Below, in pieces: positions 48,350 to 57,241 of a stretch of 64,000 bases of DNA. Both the position numbers and the translations under genes were made by a program. The notes under the pieces were generated by a model. It saw only the letters and a list, made by a program, of their open reading frames with translations. It did not search any database and was not told where the DNA came from. Position 1 is the first letter of the stretch; each line of letters opens with the position of its first letter. The DNA is taken from positions 124,001 through 188,000 of the forward strand of contig NZ_QXIL01000002.1 of assembly GCF_004115745.1 (NCBI RefSeq). Direction: 5' to 3'. The DNA comes from Levilactobacillus suantsaii. GTDB taxonomy: Bacteria > Bacillota > Bacilli > Lactobacillales > Lactobacillaceae.

Positions 48350-48575
48350 GTACAAAAAAAGCCTCCGTCACATGGGACGAAGACCTTCGCGGTACCACCC
48401 AAGTTCGTCATTAAGTCGCCTCAATAACACCCTTGAACATGATAACGGTTTGCACCGTGCGGCATTACCCGCCCACGTGATTAGTGCTGGAATGATTCGA
48501 CGTCGCGGTTTCCAGCTTTCCCCGCTTCTCTGGTCGTCTACTAGGATTAGGCACCTCGTGTTTGAAGTACCGTTA
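48350..48575 (-). promoter_or_regulatory. T-box riboswitch upstream of serS
   Basis: On the minus strand the T-box core GGGTGGTACCGCG (48388-48400) is followed by a terminator stem (CTTCGTC...GACGGAG) and a run of T (48354-48360). Upstream is a stem I region beginning near AGAGAAGCGGGG. An AGC (48486-48488) followed by A is the likely serine specifier; TCC just before it is an alternative. Uncharged tRNA-Ser would stabilise the antiterminator. Confidence 0.93.
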
Positions 48576-48603
48576 TCATACCCCACTTTTTGTTAGGAAA
48601 CAA
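48575..48603 (-). promoter_or_regulatory. Promoter of serS
   Basis: TTGTTT (48598-48603), 17-base spacer, TATGAT (48575-48580). The -35 box lies just before the stop codon of the upstream kinase gene (48607). Confidence 0.6.
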
Positions 48604-48606
48604 GTC

Positions 48607-49239
48607 CTAGAGCGACGCAATTTTCTCGTCGATTAAGTGTAAGACCTGTTGCCGGGCACTGGGATCCTCGACAAAGTCCAGTTCATCCCCGTTGATCTGC
48701 ATCTTCGGCGACTTGTCGTAGTCAGCATACCAAGCCGTATAGCGTTGGTCTAACTGCTTATAATAGTCATATAGGCTCGGGTCGTTAGCAATCTGCTCGT
48801 ACGACCGCCCCCGCTTCTTGATGCGTTCTAGCATGGTCTCAAACGAGATGTTGATGTGAATCAACAGGTCTGGGTTCTTTTGGTAAGTCCCCTCTGGTAA
48901 TTCTTGCATCATGTTTTGCAACAAAGAGTCGTAAATATCAACTTCCGTGTTGGTCGCTCGGCCGAGGTCCGCGTTCAGATGGAACAACAGGGAATCTTCA
49001 AAGATTGACCGGTCCATCACGCTTTCTGGATCAGCGTTAGCGGCCTTGATGCTATCCAGCCGTTTATTTAAAAAGTAGATTTGGAGCAAGAAGGCATACT
49101 TCTGGGGATCCTTATAGAATAACGGTAAGATTTTATTATCATCCACCGATTCATAAAATGCTGGTTTTTGTAAGTGTTTAGCCAATAAACTGGTTAGGCT
49201 CGTTTTGCCAGCCCCAATAGTTCCCGATAATACAAGCAT
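48607..49239 (-). CDS. Deoxynucleoside kinase (deoxyadenosine/deoxyguanosine kinase type)
   Basis: 210-residue salvage kinase phosphorylating deoxynucleosides with ATP. The P-loop is SGTIGAGKTSLT, the substrate-site DRS motif is in VMDRSIFEDSL, and the LID arginines are in ERIKKRGRSYEQ. Lactobacilli often carry paired dAK/dGK enzymes; only one is here and its base preference is not decidable by eye. Start ATG 49239 follows AGGAGAGATAG. Confidence 0.9.
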   Translation of the reverse strand: MLVLSGTIGAGKTSLTSLLAKHLQKPAFYESVDDNKILPLFYKDPQKYAFLLQIYFLNKRLDSIKAANADPESVMDRSIFEDSLLFHLNADLGRATNTEVDIYDSLLQNMMQELPEGTYQKNPDLLIHINISFETMLERIKKRGRSYEQIANDPSLYDYYKQLDQRYTAWYADYDKSPKMQINGDELDFVEDPSARQQVLHLIDEKIASL

Positions 49240-49396
49240 GCTATCTCTCCTTTATTTCCTTAACCGTTTCTCCAATTTTTGAACGTTCCGTCCAAAAACA
49301 CCACCACATATTGTACCAACCTGGTTAGGAAAAGACAACATGTCGTGGTGATTTTTCTCAGGGGCCACTTTTCCCAATGTGGCTAAGGACCCCCAC

Positions 49397-49436
49397 AAAA
49401 AGTGGCCGCATCGGCGTTTCGGCCGACACGACCACT
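49397..49436 (-). terminator. Terminator after the lysine permease gene
   Basis: On the minus strand AGTGGTCGTGTCGGC and GCCGATGCGGCCACT pair imperfectly around CGAAAC, followed by TTTTT. Confidence 0.75.
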
Positions 49437-49459
49437 CGCATAATCTGCTAATTTTTAAG

Positions 49460-50965
49460 TTAATCTTCTTCTGGCTTAGCGTCTTCCTTCAACGTGCCGT
49501 CACGATGAACCGGCGACACATCGACCTTGCTCAGTGGAATCAGCTTCGTATGCTTCTTCAACTTGTACCCAATATACAGAATCAAGACTAACGGTACACT
49601 GATATAGGTCACTAAGACCTGTTCCCAATTACCGGAGAAGAAGGACTGCGGGTCCTGGCCCACAATCACAGCAATACACAGAACCAGCGCTAAGACCGGC
49701 CCAAACGGGAACCACTTTGCATGGTACTTCAATTCAGACAGCTTATGCCCCTGAGCAATGAATGCTCGCCGGAAGCGGAAGTGTGATAACGCAATCCCGA
49801 ACCACGCGATGAACCCAGTCAACCCACTAGCAGCAACTAACCACATGTAAATCTGTGGCCCCGCAATACTACTGAAGAAGGTTAAGGCCGCGACGATGGT
49901 CGTCGCAAACAGCGCCGGGTATGGAATCCCGTTCTTCCCGGTCCGTTCCAAGAAGCGAGGCGCGTAGCCTTCCTTAGACAAGGAGTATAGCATCCGCGTC
50001 GAAGCGTACATCCCCGAATTAGCCGCGGAAATGACAGACGTCAGAATAACCGCGTTCATGACACTTGCCGCAGCGGCTAACCCAGCCCGCTTGAAGACCA
50101 AGGTGAAAGGACTGATAGCGACGTCAGAGGCCGATGACCCCAGTAAATCGTGACTCGTGTAAGGCAAGACGGCGGCAATCACAAAGATAGCTAAAATGTA
50201 GAATAAAATAATCCGCCAGAACACCTGATTGATGGCCTTCGGGACACTGTGCGACGGATCTTCCGATTCGCCGGCCGTGATGCCGACCAATTCAGTCCCC
50301 TGGAACGAGAACCCAGCAACTACGAAGACGCTCAAAATAGCGGGAAAACCACCTACGAACGGGGCTTGCTTGTACGTAAAGTTGCTGAGGCCGGTCGCAT
50401 GACCACCCATGATCCCCACGATGGTTAACAACCCCACCGCTAAGAAGATAAAGATGGTGACTACCTTAATCAATGACATCCAAAATTCGGTCTCGCCGAA
50501 CGCCTGGACCGATAACGCGTTAATCGTAAAGACTAAGACCAACGCAACCAAGCTCCAAATCCAACCGGGCACGCCGGGTAACCAGAACTTCATGACTAAC
50601 GCCGCCGTCGAGATATCGACCGCCACGGTAATCGCCCAGTTAAACCAGTAGTTCCACCCCATGGCAAAGCCCAAAGCTGGGTCAACATACTTCGCGGAAT
50701 ACGCCGCAAACGACCCGGAGATTGGCATGTTCGTGGCCATTTCGCCGAGACTAGTCATCAAGAAGTAAACCATTAGGCCCATAGCGGTATACGCCACTAA
50801 CGCGCCCCCGGGGCCGGCCGAAGAAATCGCGGACCCACTGGCCACAAATAACCCCGTCCCAATACAGCCACCTAACGCGATCATGGAAACGTGTCGCGTC
50901 TTTAGGCCCCGCTTAACCGAATCCGAAGCCTTACTAGTTGTCGCGTTTGACATGCTTTGTTCCAT
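49460..50965 (-). CDS. lysP: Amino acid permease, probably lysine-specific (LysP-like)
   Basis: 501-residue APC-superfamily permease with about twelve membrane segments. The consensus of segment I is GGCIGTGLFVASGSAISSAGP, and FEDPA-type substrate-site features appear in GEMATNMPISGSFAAYS. The lysine assignment rests chiefly on the lysine riboswitch in its leader, which should switch it on when lysine is scarce. Start ATG 50965 has AGGAGG eight bases upstream. Transcribed alone. Confidence 0.88.
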   Translation of the reverse strand: MEQSMSNATTSKASDSVKRGLKTRHVSMIALGGCIGTGLFVASGSAISSAGPGGALVAYTAMGLMVYFLMTSLGEMATNMPISGSFAAYSAKYVDPALGFAMGWNYWFNWAITVAVDISTAALVMKFWLPGVPGWIWSLVALVLVFTINALSVQAFGETEFWMSLIKVVTIFIFLAVGLLTIVGIMGGHATGLSNFTYKQAPFVGGFPAILSVFVVAGFSFQGTELVGITAGESEDPSHSVPKAINQVFWRIILFYILAIFVIAAVLPYTSHDLLGSSASDVAISPFTLVFKRAGLAAAASVMNAVILTSVISAANSGMYASTRMLYSLSKEGYAPRFLERTGKNGIPYPALFATTIVAALTFFSSIAGPQIYMWLVAASGLTGFIAWFGIALSHFRFRRAFIAQGHKLSELKYHAKWFPFGPVLALVLCIAVIVGQDPQSFFSGNWEQVLVTYISVPLVLILYIGYKLKKHTKLIPLSKVDVSPVHRDGTLKEDAKPEED

Positions 50966-51023
50966 AAAATTTTCCTCCTTCTGTATATAGAAGGACCTTC
51001 TCGAAACGACCTAGGCAGGAACT

Positions 51024-51272
51024 AAAAAATCTCTTTCGCAAAGTGGCTTCACGAAAGAGATTGGAAGTTAAAATCCAAGTCAATATCGTTGAAAGCGCCC
51101 CGCAACCCCTATTCGGTTGCGACAGTCCCTGATTTATTCAACCAGGACCCAACCCCAATCACGGTCGGTGATTAAGATTTCGGCGATCGCCCCTTTCGCT
51201 TCCCGTCATCGGTGTGGCCCACCTCGGAAAAGCAACTCATGTTGATCGCGCCTCTTCTATTCGATACTTCGT
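51024..51272 (-). promoter_or_regulatory. Lysine riboswitch (L box) with terminator
   Basis: The aptamer spans about 51091-51262. On the minus strand it shows the conserved AGAGGCGCGATC, then GGGGCGATCGCCGAAATC, TAATCACC, TGGTT segments and GGGACTGTCGC, all in L-box order. It is followed by a strong terminator (51024-51062): ATCTCTTTCG/CGAAAGAGAT then TTTTTT. Lysine binding should favour the terminator and shut off the permease. Confidence 0.93.
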
Positions 51273-51301
51273 AGTATACCCATCTCCCTATCACTTTGCA
51301 A
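51273..51301 (-). promoter_or_regulatory. Promoter of the lysine permease
   Basis: TTGCAA (51296-51301), 17-base spacer, TATACT (51273-51278), placing the transcript start right before the riboswitch. Confidence 0.65.
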
Positions 51302-51316
51302 GCCCCAAATGTAAGC

Positions 51317-51856
51317 TTATGATTTGGGTTGCTGGTAGCAATAGAGGAAATGCCGCTCTAACGTCAGATTACCGGCACTGGGGGCCATCACGTGATCGTC
51401 AATTAAAGCGAAAGCTAATTTAACTAAGACTCCCTGGGAACGTTTATTCGTGGCCTGACTCGTGGCCCAAAACGTGGTGATTGGACTATTCGCCTGTCGT
51501 AAAGCCAGTAACAGCCCCCGTAAAGCTTCCGGCATCAGCCCCTGACCCCACTCATTCGGAGCCAAAAAATAACCTAAATCTACCGCCGTAGTGGTGGGTT
51601 CCCCCATGACATCACTATGGGTATACCCCACAATCATCCCCAGAAACCGACCATCAGTCTTAGCAGTCAGCGCGTAAGCCACGGGTTGACGCATATCAGC
51701 GCGTAACCCCGCCGCCACGTGTGCTGGAGTCAATGGCGCCGCTAACCCCGCGGGCCGCGCCACCTGCGGGTCCGTAATGATAGCCTGATACCGGGACAGA
51801 TCCGTAAACTGTAAAGGTCGTAACCGTAACCGCGCCGTGGTGATTTCTTCTGGCAT
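51317..51856 (-). CDS. GNAT family N-acetyltransferase
   Basis: 179 residues from the ATG at 51856, which has AGAAGG seven bases upstream; the TTG seven codons earlier lacks a site. RimJ/RimL-type: MPEEITTARLRLRPLQFTD at the N-terminus, DLGYFLAPNEWGQGLMPEAL with the acetyl-CoA-binding loop, and ATSQATNKRSQGVLVKLAF, the usual N-x-x-S-x-x-V segment. Substrate unknown. It is followed closely by the lysP promoter, so the regions are tightly packed. Confidence 0.82.
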   Translation of the reverse strand: MPEEITTARLRLRPLQFTDLSRYQAIITDPQVARPAGLAAPLTPAHVAAGLRADMRQPVAYALTAKTDGRFLGMIVGYTHSDVMGEPTTTAVDLGYFLAPNEWGQGLMPEALRGLLLALRQANSPITTFWATSQATNKRSQGVLVKLAFALIDDHVMAPSAGNLTLERHFLYCYQQPKS

Positions 51857-51972
51857 CCCTGGGCCTTCTTTCTTCAAGCACCCCTAATTTGCGGTACAAT
51901 GAATGTAATTTGAGGGGTCGCTTGCGTTTACCGACTCCCCATTTATCATGACTTATCTGGGAGGATTTTTCA

Positions 51973-52761
51973 ATGAAAATCATTAAGCACACCCTGGCGG
52001 ACGATTCGGCAGCCTACCTGCAGGGCTACCTGCGTGAGGACGCTCCCGACCAGACCTATCCGGCCATCATTATCGTACCGGGTGGCTCCTATACCCACAT
52101 TCCGGAACAACAAGCTGAGGATTTAGCCTTATCCTGGAGTGCCATCGGCTACCAGGCCTTTTTCTTACGTTACAGTTTTGTCGCGGAAAAACAGCCGCTA
52201 ATGCCCGCACCGGTGATTGAATTGGCCCAGAGTATGGCCGTTCTCCGGCAAAACGCTACGACTTGGCAAATCGATGCACAACGTATCGTCATCGCGGGCT
52301 TTTCCGTAGGGGGTCATATCGTCGCCCTCTTTAACGACCGCTGGGCCGATACCGACTTTAACGTGCAGGCCCACACCACTCCGGATGCCATCCGGCCCCA
52401 AGCGGTGATTCTCGGTTACCCCGTCATCACCCCGAAAGCCGGCTTTCCCAAAGACCAGGAAACGTTGGCTCAGTGGACCACCAACGCCGCCAGCATTGCG
52501 GCTGACCAACAAGTCACCACGAAGAACGCCCCGACCTTTATCTGGGTCACGGCTAGCGACCCTCTGGTGCCCGTGCAAAACGCTTTGGCTTACGCGCAGG
52601 CTTCCATCCAGCAAGGCATCGACACCGAGTTACACGTCTTCCACCACGGTCCCCACGGGTTAGCCCTGGCCAATCAGGTCACGGCCTGGAAACCGGGTAC
52701 CAATCTGCCTCACGTGGCGCATTGGCTGGCGTTAGCGCAGGAATGGCTGGCCGAACTTTAA
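51973..52761 (+). CDS. Alpha/beta hydrolase (esterase/acetyl esterase type)
   Basis: 262 residues, cytosolic. The oxyanion-hole region is VPGGSYTHIP, the nucleophile elbow GFSVGG holds the catalytic Ser, Asp is probably in TASDPLVPV, and His in FHHGPHGLALA. This resembles the Axe/BD-FAE-type acetyl esterases. Start ATG 51973 follows GGGAGGATTTTTCA. Monocistronic, with a strong terminator. The natural ester is unknown. Confidence 0.88.
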   Translation: MKIIKHTLADDSAAYLQGYLREDAPDQTYPAIIIVPGGSYTHIPEQQAEDLALSWSAIGYQAFFLRYSFVAEKQPLMPAPVIELAQSMAVLRQNATTWQIDAQRIVIAGFSVGGHIVALFNDRWADTDFNVQAHTTPDAIRPQAVILGYPVITPKAGFPKDQETLAQWTTNAASIAADQQVTTKNAPTFIWVTASDPLVPVQNALAYAQASIQQGIDTELHVFHHGPHGLALANQVTAWKPGTNLPHVAHWLALAQEWLAEL

Positions 52762-52806
52762 CCAATAACTGTAGGGCGGGCCATTCGCTACGCCAATTAA
52801 TTAGCT

Positions 52807-52850
52807 TAAAAAAACGAAGTTCGCCTTAACGGACGAACTTCGTTTTTTTA
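52807..52850. terminator. Bidirectional terminator between the hydrolase and PAP2 genes
   Basis: Perfect arms AAAAAAACGAAGTTCG and CGAACTTCGTTTTTTT around a ten-base loop, serving converging genes on both strands. Confidence 0.92.
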
Positions 52851-52853
52851 GCG

Positions 52854-53522
52854 TTAAATTTCAGATTTTTGGAGCAATCGCCAGTGTTTTATTTTGGGTG
52901 CCCACCGCAGGTAAAGCCCCTCACTCACCTGTAACCACAGGTAAGCCAGCAATACCGATCCAAACGTATCGGTCGGAAAATGGGCGTTTAGGTAGACCCG
53001 CGAAATCATGACCAACGCGACCCACAAGATGATCACGATTCGGAGCAACCACGCCCGCCAGGCCGACGAAATCATGGGAATCAAAATCAACCAGATCATC
53101 GCCATCAACAGAAACGTCCCGAATACGTGCCCACTGGGAAAGCTATACCCATCATCAACGGCCAAGTGACCGGATGGCCGGTCCCGTTGCATCACGTTTT
53201 TGACCAAAAACGCCAGGACGTCACCCCCAATGAGGGTCGCGAGGCACCACAAAGCGGGAATCTTGAACTTGAAGCCCCACAAAAAGAAGGCCAGTACTAC
53301 CGTCCAGATGATCAAAAACTTCGGTTCCATCAGACTGGTAATGCTGCGGTACATCAGTGTCTTCCAATCGGGCTGTTCCTTTTGTACCACGTCCACAATG
53401 GACGAATCTAGAAACGCCAGGTACGCGTTCTGTGCCTTTATGTAGACCGCTAAAATCAAAAAGAGGATCGTCGCTAGACCGAACTTCCACGGGCGGTCCC
53501 AATCCCGGTTAAATAGCATCAT
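52854..53522 (-). CDS. PAP2 superfamily membrane phosphatase
   Basis: 222 residues with about five or six membrane segments. The three phosphatase motifs are complete: KNVMQRDRP (motif 1), PSGH in GYSFPSGHVFG (motif 2), and SRVYLNAHFPTD (motif 3). Likely dephosphorylates lipid phosphates or undecaprenyl pyrophosphate on the outer face of the membrane; which one is not decidable. Start ATG at 53522 or 53519. Confidence 0.9.
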   Translation of the reverse strand: MMLFNRDWDRPWKFGLATILFLILAVYIKAQNAYLAFLDSSIVDVVQKEQPDWKTLMYRSITSLMEPKFLIIWTVVLAFFLWGFKFKIPALWCLATLIGGDVLAFLVKNVMQRDRPSGHLAVDDGYSFPSGHVFGTFLLMAMIWLILIPMISSAWRAWLLRIVIILWVALVMISRVYLNAHFPTDTFGSVLLAYLWLQVSEGLYLRWAPKIKHWRLLQKSEI

Positions 53523-53632
53523 AAGTTAGATTCCTTTCGTCTTACTTTAGTCTCGAAAAACTCCACGCCCTTGAGTATACCACCCCGCCTATAAATTTCT
53601 AGGCATCTAAAGGTTAACAATTTTCTAAACCG

Positions 53633-54082
53633 CTACCGGTGACGCCGTAAACCACGCTGCCGCAATCGATTGACCATTTCAGATAGCAGAAAGCCGAACG
53701 CAATCGAGCCCGAGATCATCACCACCTGTAGCAGGTAGGTAAACGCCGTAGAATTTTGACCCAGCGCAAAGTATTTAATCATTTGGTAGGCCTGGCCACC
53801 AGGGACTAACGGCACCAACGCGGGGATGTTAAAAAGGATCATCGGCATGTGTTTCCAACGGGCGACCTGTAAAGACGCCAACCCGATCCACACGGCCCCC
53901 AGAAGATTGCCAACGACGTACCCACCCCCGACTAAGACGATGCCACGGTAGAGTAAAAACCCGATCACACCGACCCAGCCGCCAAGATTCAGCGCCCGGC
54001 GCGGGATGTTCAGTAGAATACCAAAAGCAATGGTGGCCACATAGGTTCCGGCCACTTCAATTCCAAGTTCGAGTATCGACAC
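53633..54082 (-). CDS. ThrE-like exporter, C-terminal (DUF3815) subunit
   Basis: 149 residues with four or five hydrophobic segments. It corresponds to the C-terminal half of the threonine/serine exporter ThrE, here as a separate protein. PALVPLVPGGQAYQMIKYF is the family's conserved proline-glycine motif. It lies 11 bases after the partner gene, so the pair probably forms one transporter. Confidence 0.82.
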   Translation of the reverse strand: MSILELGIEVAGTYVATIAFGILLNIPRRALNLGGWVGVIGFLLYRGIVLVGGGYVVGNLLGAVWIGLASLQVARWKHMPMILFNIPALVPLVPGGQAYQMIKYFALGQNSTAFTYLLQVVMISGSIAFGFLLSEMVNRLRQRGLRRHR

Positions 54083-54093
54083 GGGGCACCTCC

Positions 54094-54849
54094 TTACAAG
54101 AATTGCAGGACCATGGCAATCCCAAAACCGATGGCCGCTGCACTGACTAACGCTTCAATTCCCCGAGCTGGCCCACTAACTAGATTACCGGCCAAAATAT
54201 CGCGGACCGAGTTGGTGATGGGCACCCCAGGGACGAGCGGCATCACACTTCCGATGATGATATCGTCCACGCTGTTTCCCAGGCCAAAGTGTTGGCTCCA
54301 GACGGCCAAGACGCCAATCGTCACCGCCGAGGCAAACTCAGCCATGAAGCGAATCGGGACGTACTTACTAATCACGTAAAATACACTCCACCCCAACATC
54401 CCCACAACACAGGTAATCCAGAAATCAGGAAGATTGTGCCGGAACACGACCTCGAGGGGGCCACTGACCAGCGCAGACGCCAGTAATTGGAGCCAAAACG
54501 GGAAATACTTGCTTGTCGCGTCCAAATGGTCCAACCGGTTGGCAAAAGCGGCCAACGTAATCTTTTTTTCCGCAAACTGCCGCGATAAGTCATTGACCAC
54601 CGAAATTTTCTCCAGATCGAAGGTCCGCCGTTTGATGGGCTGAATCTGTGCACCGACGTCGCCATCCAGTGACATTAAAATTCCGGTAATCATCACGAAC
54701 AATTGACTCGTCTTCGCCCCGGCGTTCACGGCAATCCGGGTCATGGTGTCCTCAACCCGTTCAATTTCCGACCCATTTTCGATCATGATCCGCCCCGCGG
54801 TCAGAGCTGTATGCAAAATTAATTGATCGCGTTTTCGCTTCACAGCCAT
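54094..54849 (-). CDS. ThrE-like exporter, N-terminal (DUF1212) subunit
   Basis: 251 residues from the ATG at 54849, which has GGAGG seven bases upstream; an ATG earlier in the frame overlaps this site. A conserved soluble start, HTALTAGRIMIENGSEIERVEDT, precedes five or so membrane segments with MPLVPGVPITNSVRDILAGN, the mirror of the motif in the partner. Together they should export threonine or serine. Confidence 0.83.
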   Translation of the reverse strand: MAVKRKRDQLILHTALTAGRIMIENGSEIERVEDTMTRIAVNAGAKTSQLFVMITGILMSLDGDVGAQIQPIKRRTFDLEKISVVNDLSRQFAEKKITLAAFANRLDHLDATSKYFPFWLQLLASALVSGPLEVVFRHNLPDFWITCVVGMLGWSVFYVISKYVPIRFMAEFASAVTIGVLAVWSQHFGLGNSVDDIIIGSVMPLVPGVPITNSVRDILAGNLVSGPARGIEALVSAAAIGFGIAMVLQFL

Positions 54850-54930
54850 ACTGGTTCCTCCGATACTCATTTTTCCATTCATTATACGCCGGCACTTCCC
54901 TGACTAAAACCATCAATCCTCGCAATCGTA

Positions 54931-54972
54931 AAAAACGACCGTTCCCAGGCCCACCTGAGACGGTCGTTCTTT
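54931..54972 (-). terminator. Terminator after the DtxR/MntR-family gene
   Basis: AACGACCGT/ACGGTCGTT stem with an 18-base loop, followed on the minus strand by a T-run; it lies just past the regulator's stop at 54992. Confidence 0.8.
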
Positions 54973-54991
54973 AAATTCTGCATATGACAGC

Positions 54992-55639
54992 CTACTTGAC
55001 GAAAATATAGTGGGCCGCCTTATAACTCACGATTAATTCGGCATCGTCGGTCAAATTCCGGACCGTAACCGGCCCCTCAAAGGGGTCGTGCTTTTCAATC
55101 TTCAACTGGTCACCAATGTCCAGCTTCAAATCCCCAAGATAGGTCAATAGGTCATGATTATCGATGAAGCGATCCACGGTGACAACGCTGCCGTCCTTGG
55201 CATCGTTGAGTACCGTATGGCTGTCTTCGTGATAGTGGCCAAACCGATCGGGAATAACACCACCGTGGGGACAATGAGTCGGATGGCCCAACATATCGTC
55301 CAGCGAGTTGACCAATTTAGGACTCGTCACGTGTTCCAGAACTTCCGCTTCGTCGTGCACGTCCGGGAGTTCATACCCCAGCTTTTCCACTAAAAAGTCT
55401 TCCCAGATGCGGTGTTTCCGCACTAAATCTTCTGCCAACCGAATCCCCTTGCTAGTCAGCGAAATTCCCGCATATGGGGTATGTTCCGCTAAGCCTTCGG
55501 TTGCCATCTTGTTGACCATTTCGGTCACGGAGCCAGCTGCAATGTTTAAGCTAATGGCAATTTGCTTGTTCGAAACCTTTTTTTGCTTGCCACCTAGCTC
55601 AAAGATAATTTTTAAATAGTCCTCCTTCATCGGAGTCAT
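54992..55639 (-). CDS. Metal-dependent transcriptional regulator, DtxR/MntR family
   Basis: 215 residues. N-terminal winged helix (SNKQIAISLNIAAGSVTEMVNKM), then the metal-binding dimerisation domain with EVLEHVTSPKLVNSLDDMLGHPTHCPHGG, which holds the expected E, H, C and H ligands, and a C-terminal FeoA/SH3-like domain from about residue 150. Longer than simple MntR, like IdeR/DtxR forms. Probably senses Mn2+ or Fe2+. It follows the CDF transporter by 60 bases on the same strand, so the two may form one metal-homeostasis unit. Confidence 0.87.
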   Translation of the reverse strand: MTPMKEDYLKIIFELGGKQKKVSNKQIAISLNIAAGSVTEMVNKMATEGLAEHTPYAGISLTSKGIRLAEDLVRKHRIWEDFLVEKLGYELPDVHDEAEVLEHVTSPKLVNSLDDMLGHPTHCPHGGVIPDRFGHYHEDSHTVLNDAKDGSVVTVDRFIDNHDLLTYLGDLKLDIGDQLKIEKHDPFEGPVTVRNLTDDAELIVSYKAAHYIFVK

Positions 55640-55699
55640 ACTTTGTTCACCTCATCTAAGTCTCAATCCTGATCCAACACGGCGGGCACGGGCGCAAGG

Positions 55700-56599
55700 T
55701 CAATCGTGCCGCCAATCATTCTGTTTGTAAAAGAGGGATTCATCCTTGCCCCGATGACATTCTGCCTGGATAGTCACGTGATTCACATCGTATTTATGAC
55801 ACAGCAAGGCCTCAATCTGCCGATAAACGGGTTCAATCTGGCTCAACGGCAGATCGGCCATATTCACGTGCACGGAGAAGACCAGATTATTTTCGTCAAT
55901 TTGCCAAGCGTGCAAGTGATGTACCCCTTCGATTTGAGGCAAAGCACAGATATCTTTGGCAATTGCGTCGTAATCTAACGCCGGAGCACCCTCCATCAAA
56001 ATACCGAAGGTCTGTTTCACAATCGGCCACGATTCATAAATAATATACAGGGCGACTAATAAACTAATCACTGGGTCGACCCAACTGATTTGCCAAAAGG
56101 TAATCAGCAACGCCCCGATAATCACGCCGATTGACGCTAACGCATCGCTTAGTAAATGCAAGTACGTCGCCCGAATATTCAGATTATGTTGTGCCCCACG
56201 GTTCAATAACACCGTGGACAACAAATTGGCCCCGAAACTAATCACGGCCACCCAGAGCATAATATCACCTTTCACGGGTTGTGGTCGTAACAACCGGTGA
56301 ATGGCTTCACCACCCAACCCTAGGGATACCAGGATCAATAACCCCGAGTTGAGTAACGCCGTTAAGATTTCTACCCGTCGATAACCGAAGGTATTTTGCC
56401 GCGTTTGGTGTCGTCCCCCCACCCGATGGGCGACGTAACTTAAAATCACCGATAACGCATCACCAAGATTATGGAAAGCATCCGAAAGTAATGACAAACT
56501 CCCCGAGAGGAGACCACCCAATAATTCAAACACGGTAATGACAACATTTAAGACGGTTACGAGCAAGAAACGACCGCCCGTTAACCCTTTCCGTTCCAT
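55700..56599 (-). CDS. Cation diffusion facilitator (CzcD/ZitB-like)
   Basis: 299 residues, six membrane segments then a cytoplasmic domain. Metal-site motifs are SDAFHNLGDALS in segment II and HLLSDALASIG in segment V; the C-terminal domain has GVHHLHAWQID and HVTIQAECH, with the zinc-type histidines. Exports Zn2+, possibly Co2+ or Mn2+, by proton antiport. Start ATG 56599 lies seven bases from GGGGGG; the preceding in-frame TTG is closer and less likely. Confidence 0.9.
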   Translation of the reverse strand: MERKGLTGGRFLLVTVLNVVITVFELLGGLLSGSLSLLSDAFHNLGDALSVILSYVAHRVGGRHQTRQNTFGYRRVEILTALLNSGLLILVSLGLGGEAIHRLLRPQPVKGDIMLWVAVISFGANLLSTVLLNRGAQHNLNIRATYLHLLSDALASIGVIIGALLITFWQISWVDPVISLLVALYIIYESWPIVKQTFGILMEGAPALDYDAIAKDICALPQIEGVHHLHAWQIDENNLVFSVHVNMADLPLSQIEPVYRQIEALLCHKYDVNHVTIQAECHRGKDESLFYKQNDWRHD

Positions 56600-56736
56600 C
56601 AAAATACCCCCCTGTTACCGAACTGACTCCATTATGGCAGAGTTTTGGTCGAAAGAAAAGTCAGTTTTAGGGGAACCTGATTATTTTTCTAACGGCCGGC
56701 GAGCTCACGGCCAACCGGTCAAGTCAGATTGGGGCC

Positions 56737-56779
56737 AAAAAACGCCAAGTTATCCATCCCTACAGACAACTTGGCGTCA
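56737..56779 (-). terminator. Terminator after the MmcQ/YjbR gene
   Basis: GACGCCAAGTTG and AACTTGGCGTT pair around about 12 bases, followed by TTTTTT on the minus strand. Confidence 0.85.
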
Positions 56780-56791
56780 TTCGATTGGATC

Positions 56792-57151
56792 TTAACGACT
56801 GGTTAATTGAAAACTTTCAGCTAATAATTGGGGGACTTGCGCCGCAGCCGTCGGGTCGGCTAAGCGCACCGTTACCCAATTGGTCTTGTTCATCTGATAG
56901 GCGGGAAAGAAGCCCGCCCCTTGTTTCAAGATATCAATCTCTTCTGGCAAGGCCTTGACGACCAGAATATCCACGTCCGTGGGGCCAGTGGTCAGCCCCA
57001 ACGTCTGCCGAGTCACGTTCATCACTAAACCATACCACTTACCACCATCTGCGTGCCGCAAAACAGCATAGTGTGGATACTTCCGCCACAAATAGGCTGG
57101 GACAGTTCCGTATTGGTCTGCGACAATCTGAAAGACTTCTGCTCGCGTCAT
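56792..57151 (-). CDS. MmcQ/YjbR family protein
   Basis: 119 residues from ATG 57151, which has AAGGGA eight bases upstream. YjbR-like fold: WRKYPHYAVLRHADGGKWYGLVMNV, then DVDILVVKALPEEIDILKQG, and NKTNWVTVRL. The family is small and often called DNA-binding, but its role is not established. Monocistronic with a terminator. Confidence 0.85.
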   Translation of the reverse strand: MTRAEVFQIVADQYGTVPAYLWRKYPHYAVLRHADGGKWYGLVMNVTRQTLGLTTGPTDVDILVVKALPEEIDILKQGAGFFPAYQMNKTNWVTVRLADPTAAAQVPQLLAESFQLTSR

Positions 57152-57241
57152 CTCGTCATCCCTTATTAGTGTCAATTAACGTTTATGATACGCCACTCTA
57201 GCGGGGTTCTCAACCGTGACGACCGTTTTTTTAGTGGCTGG

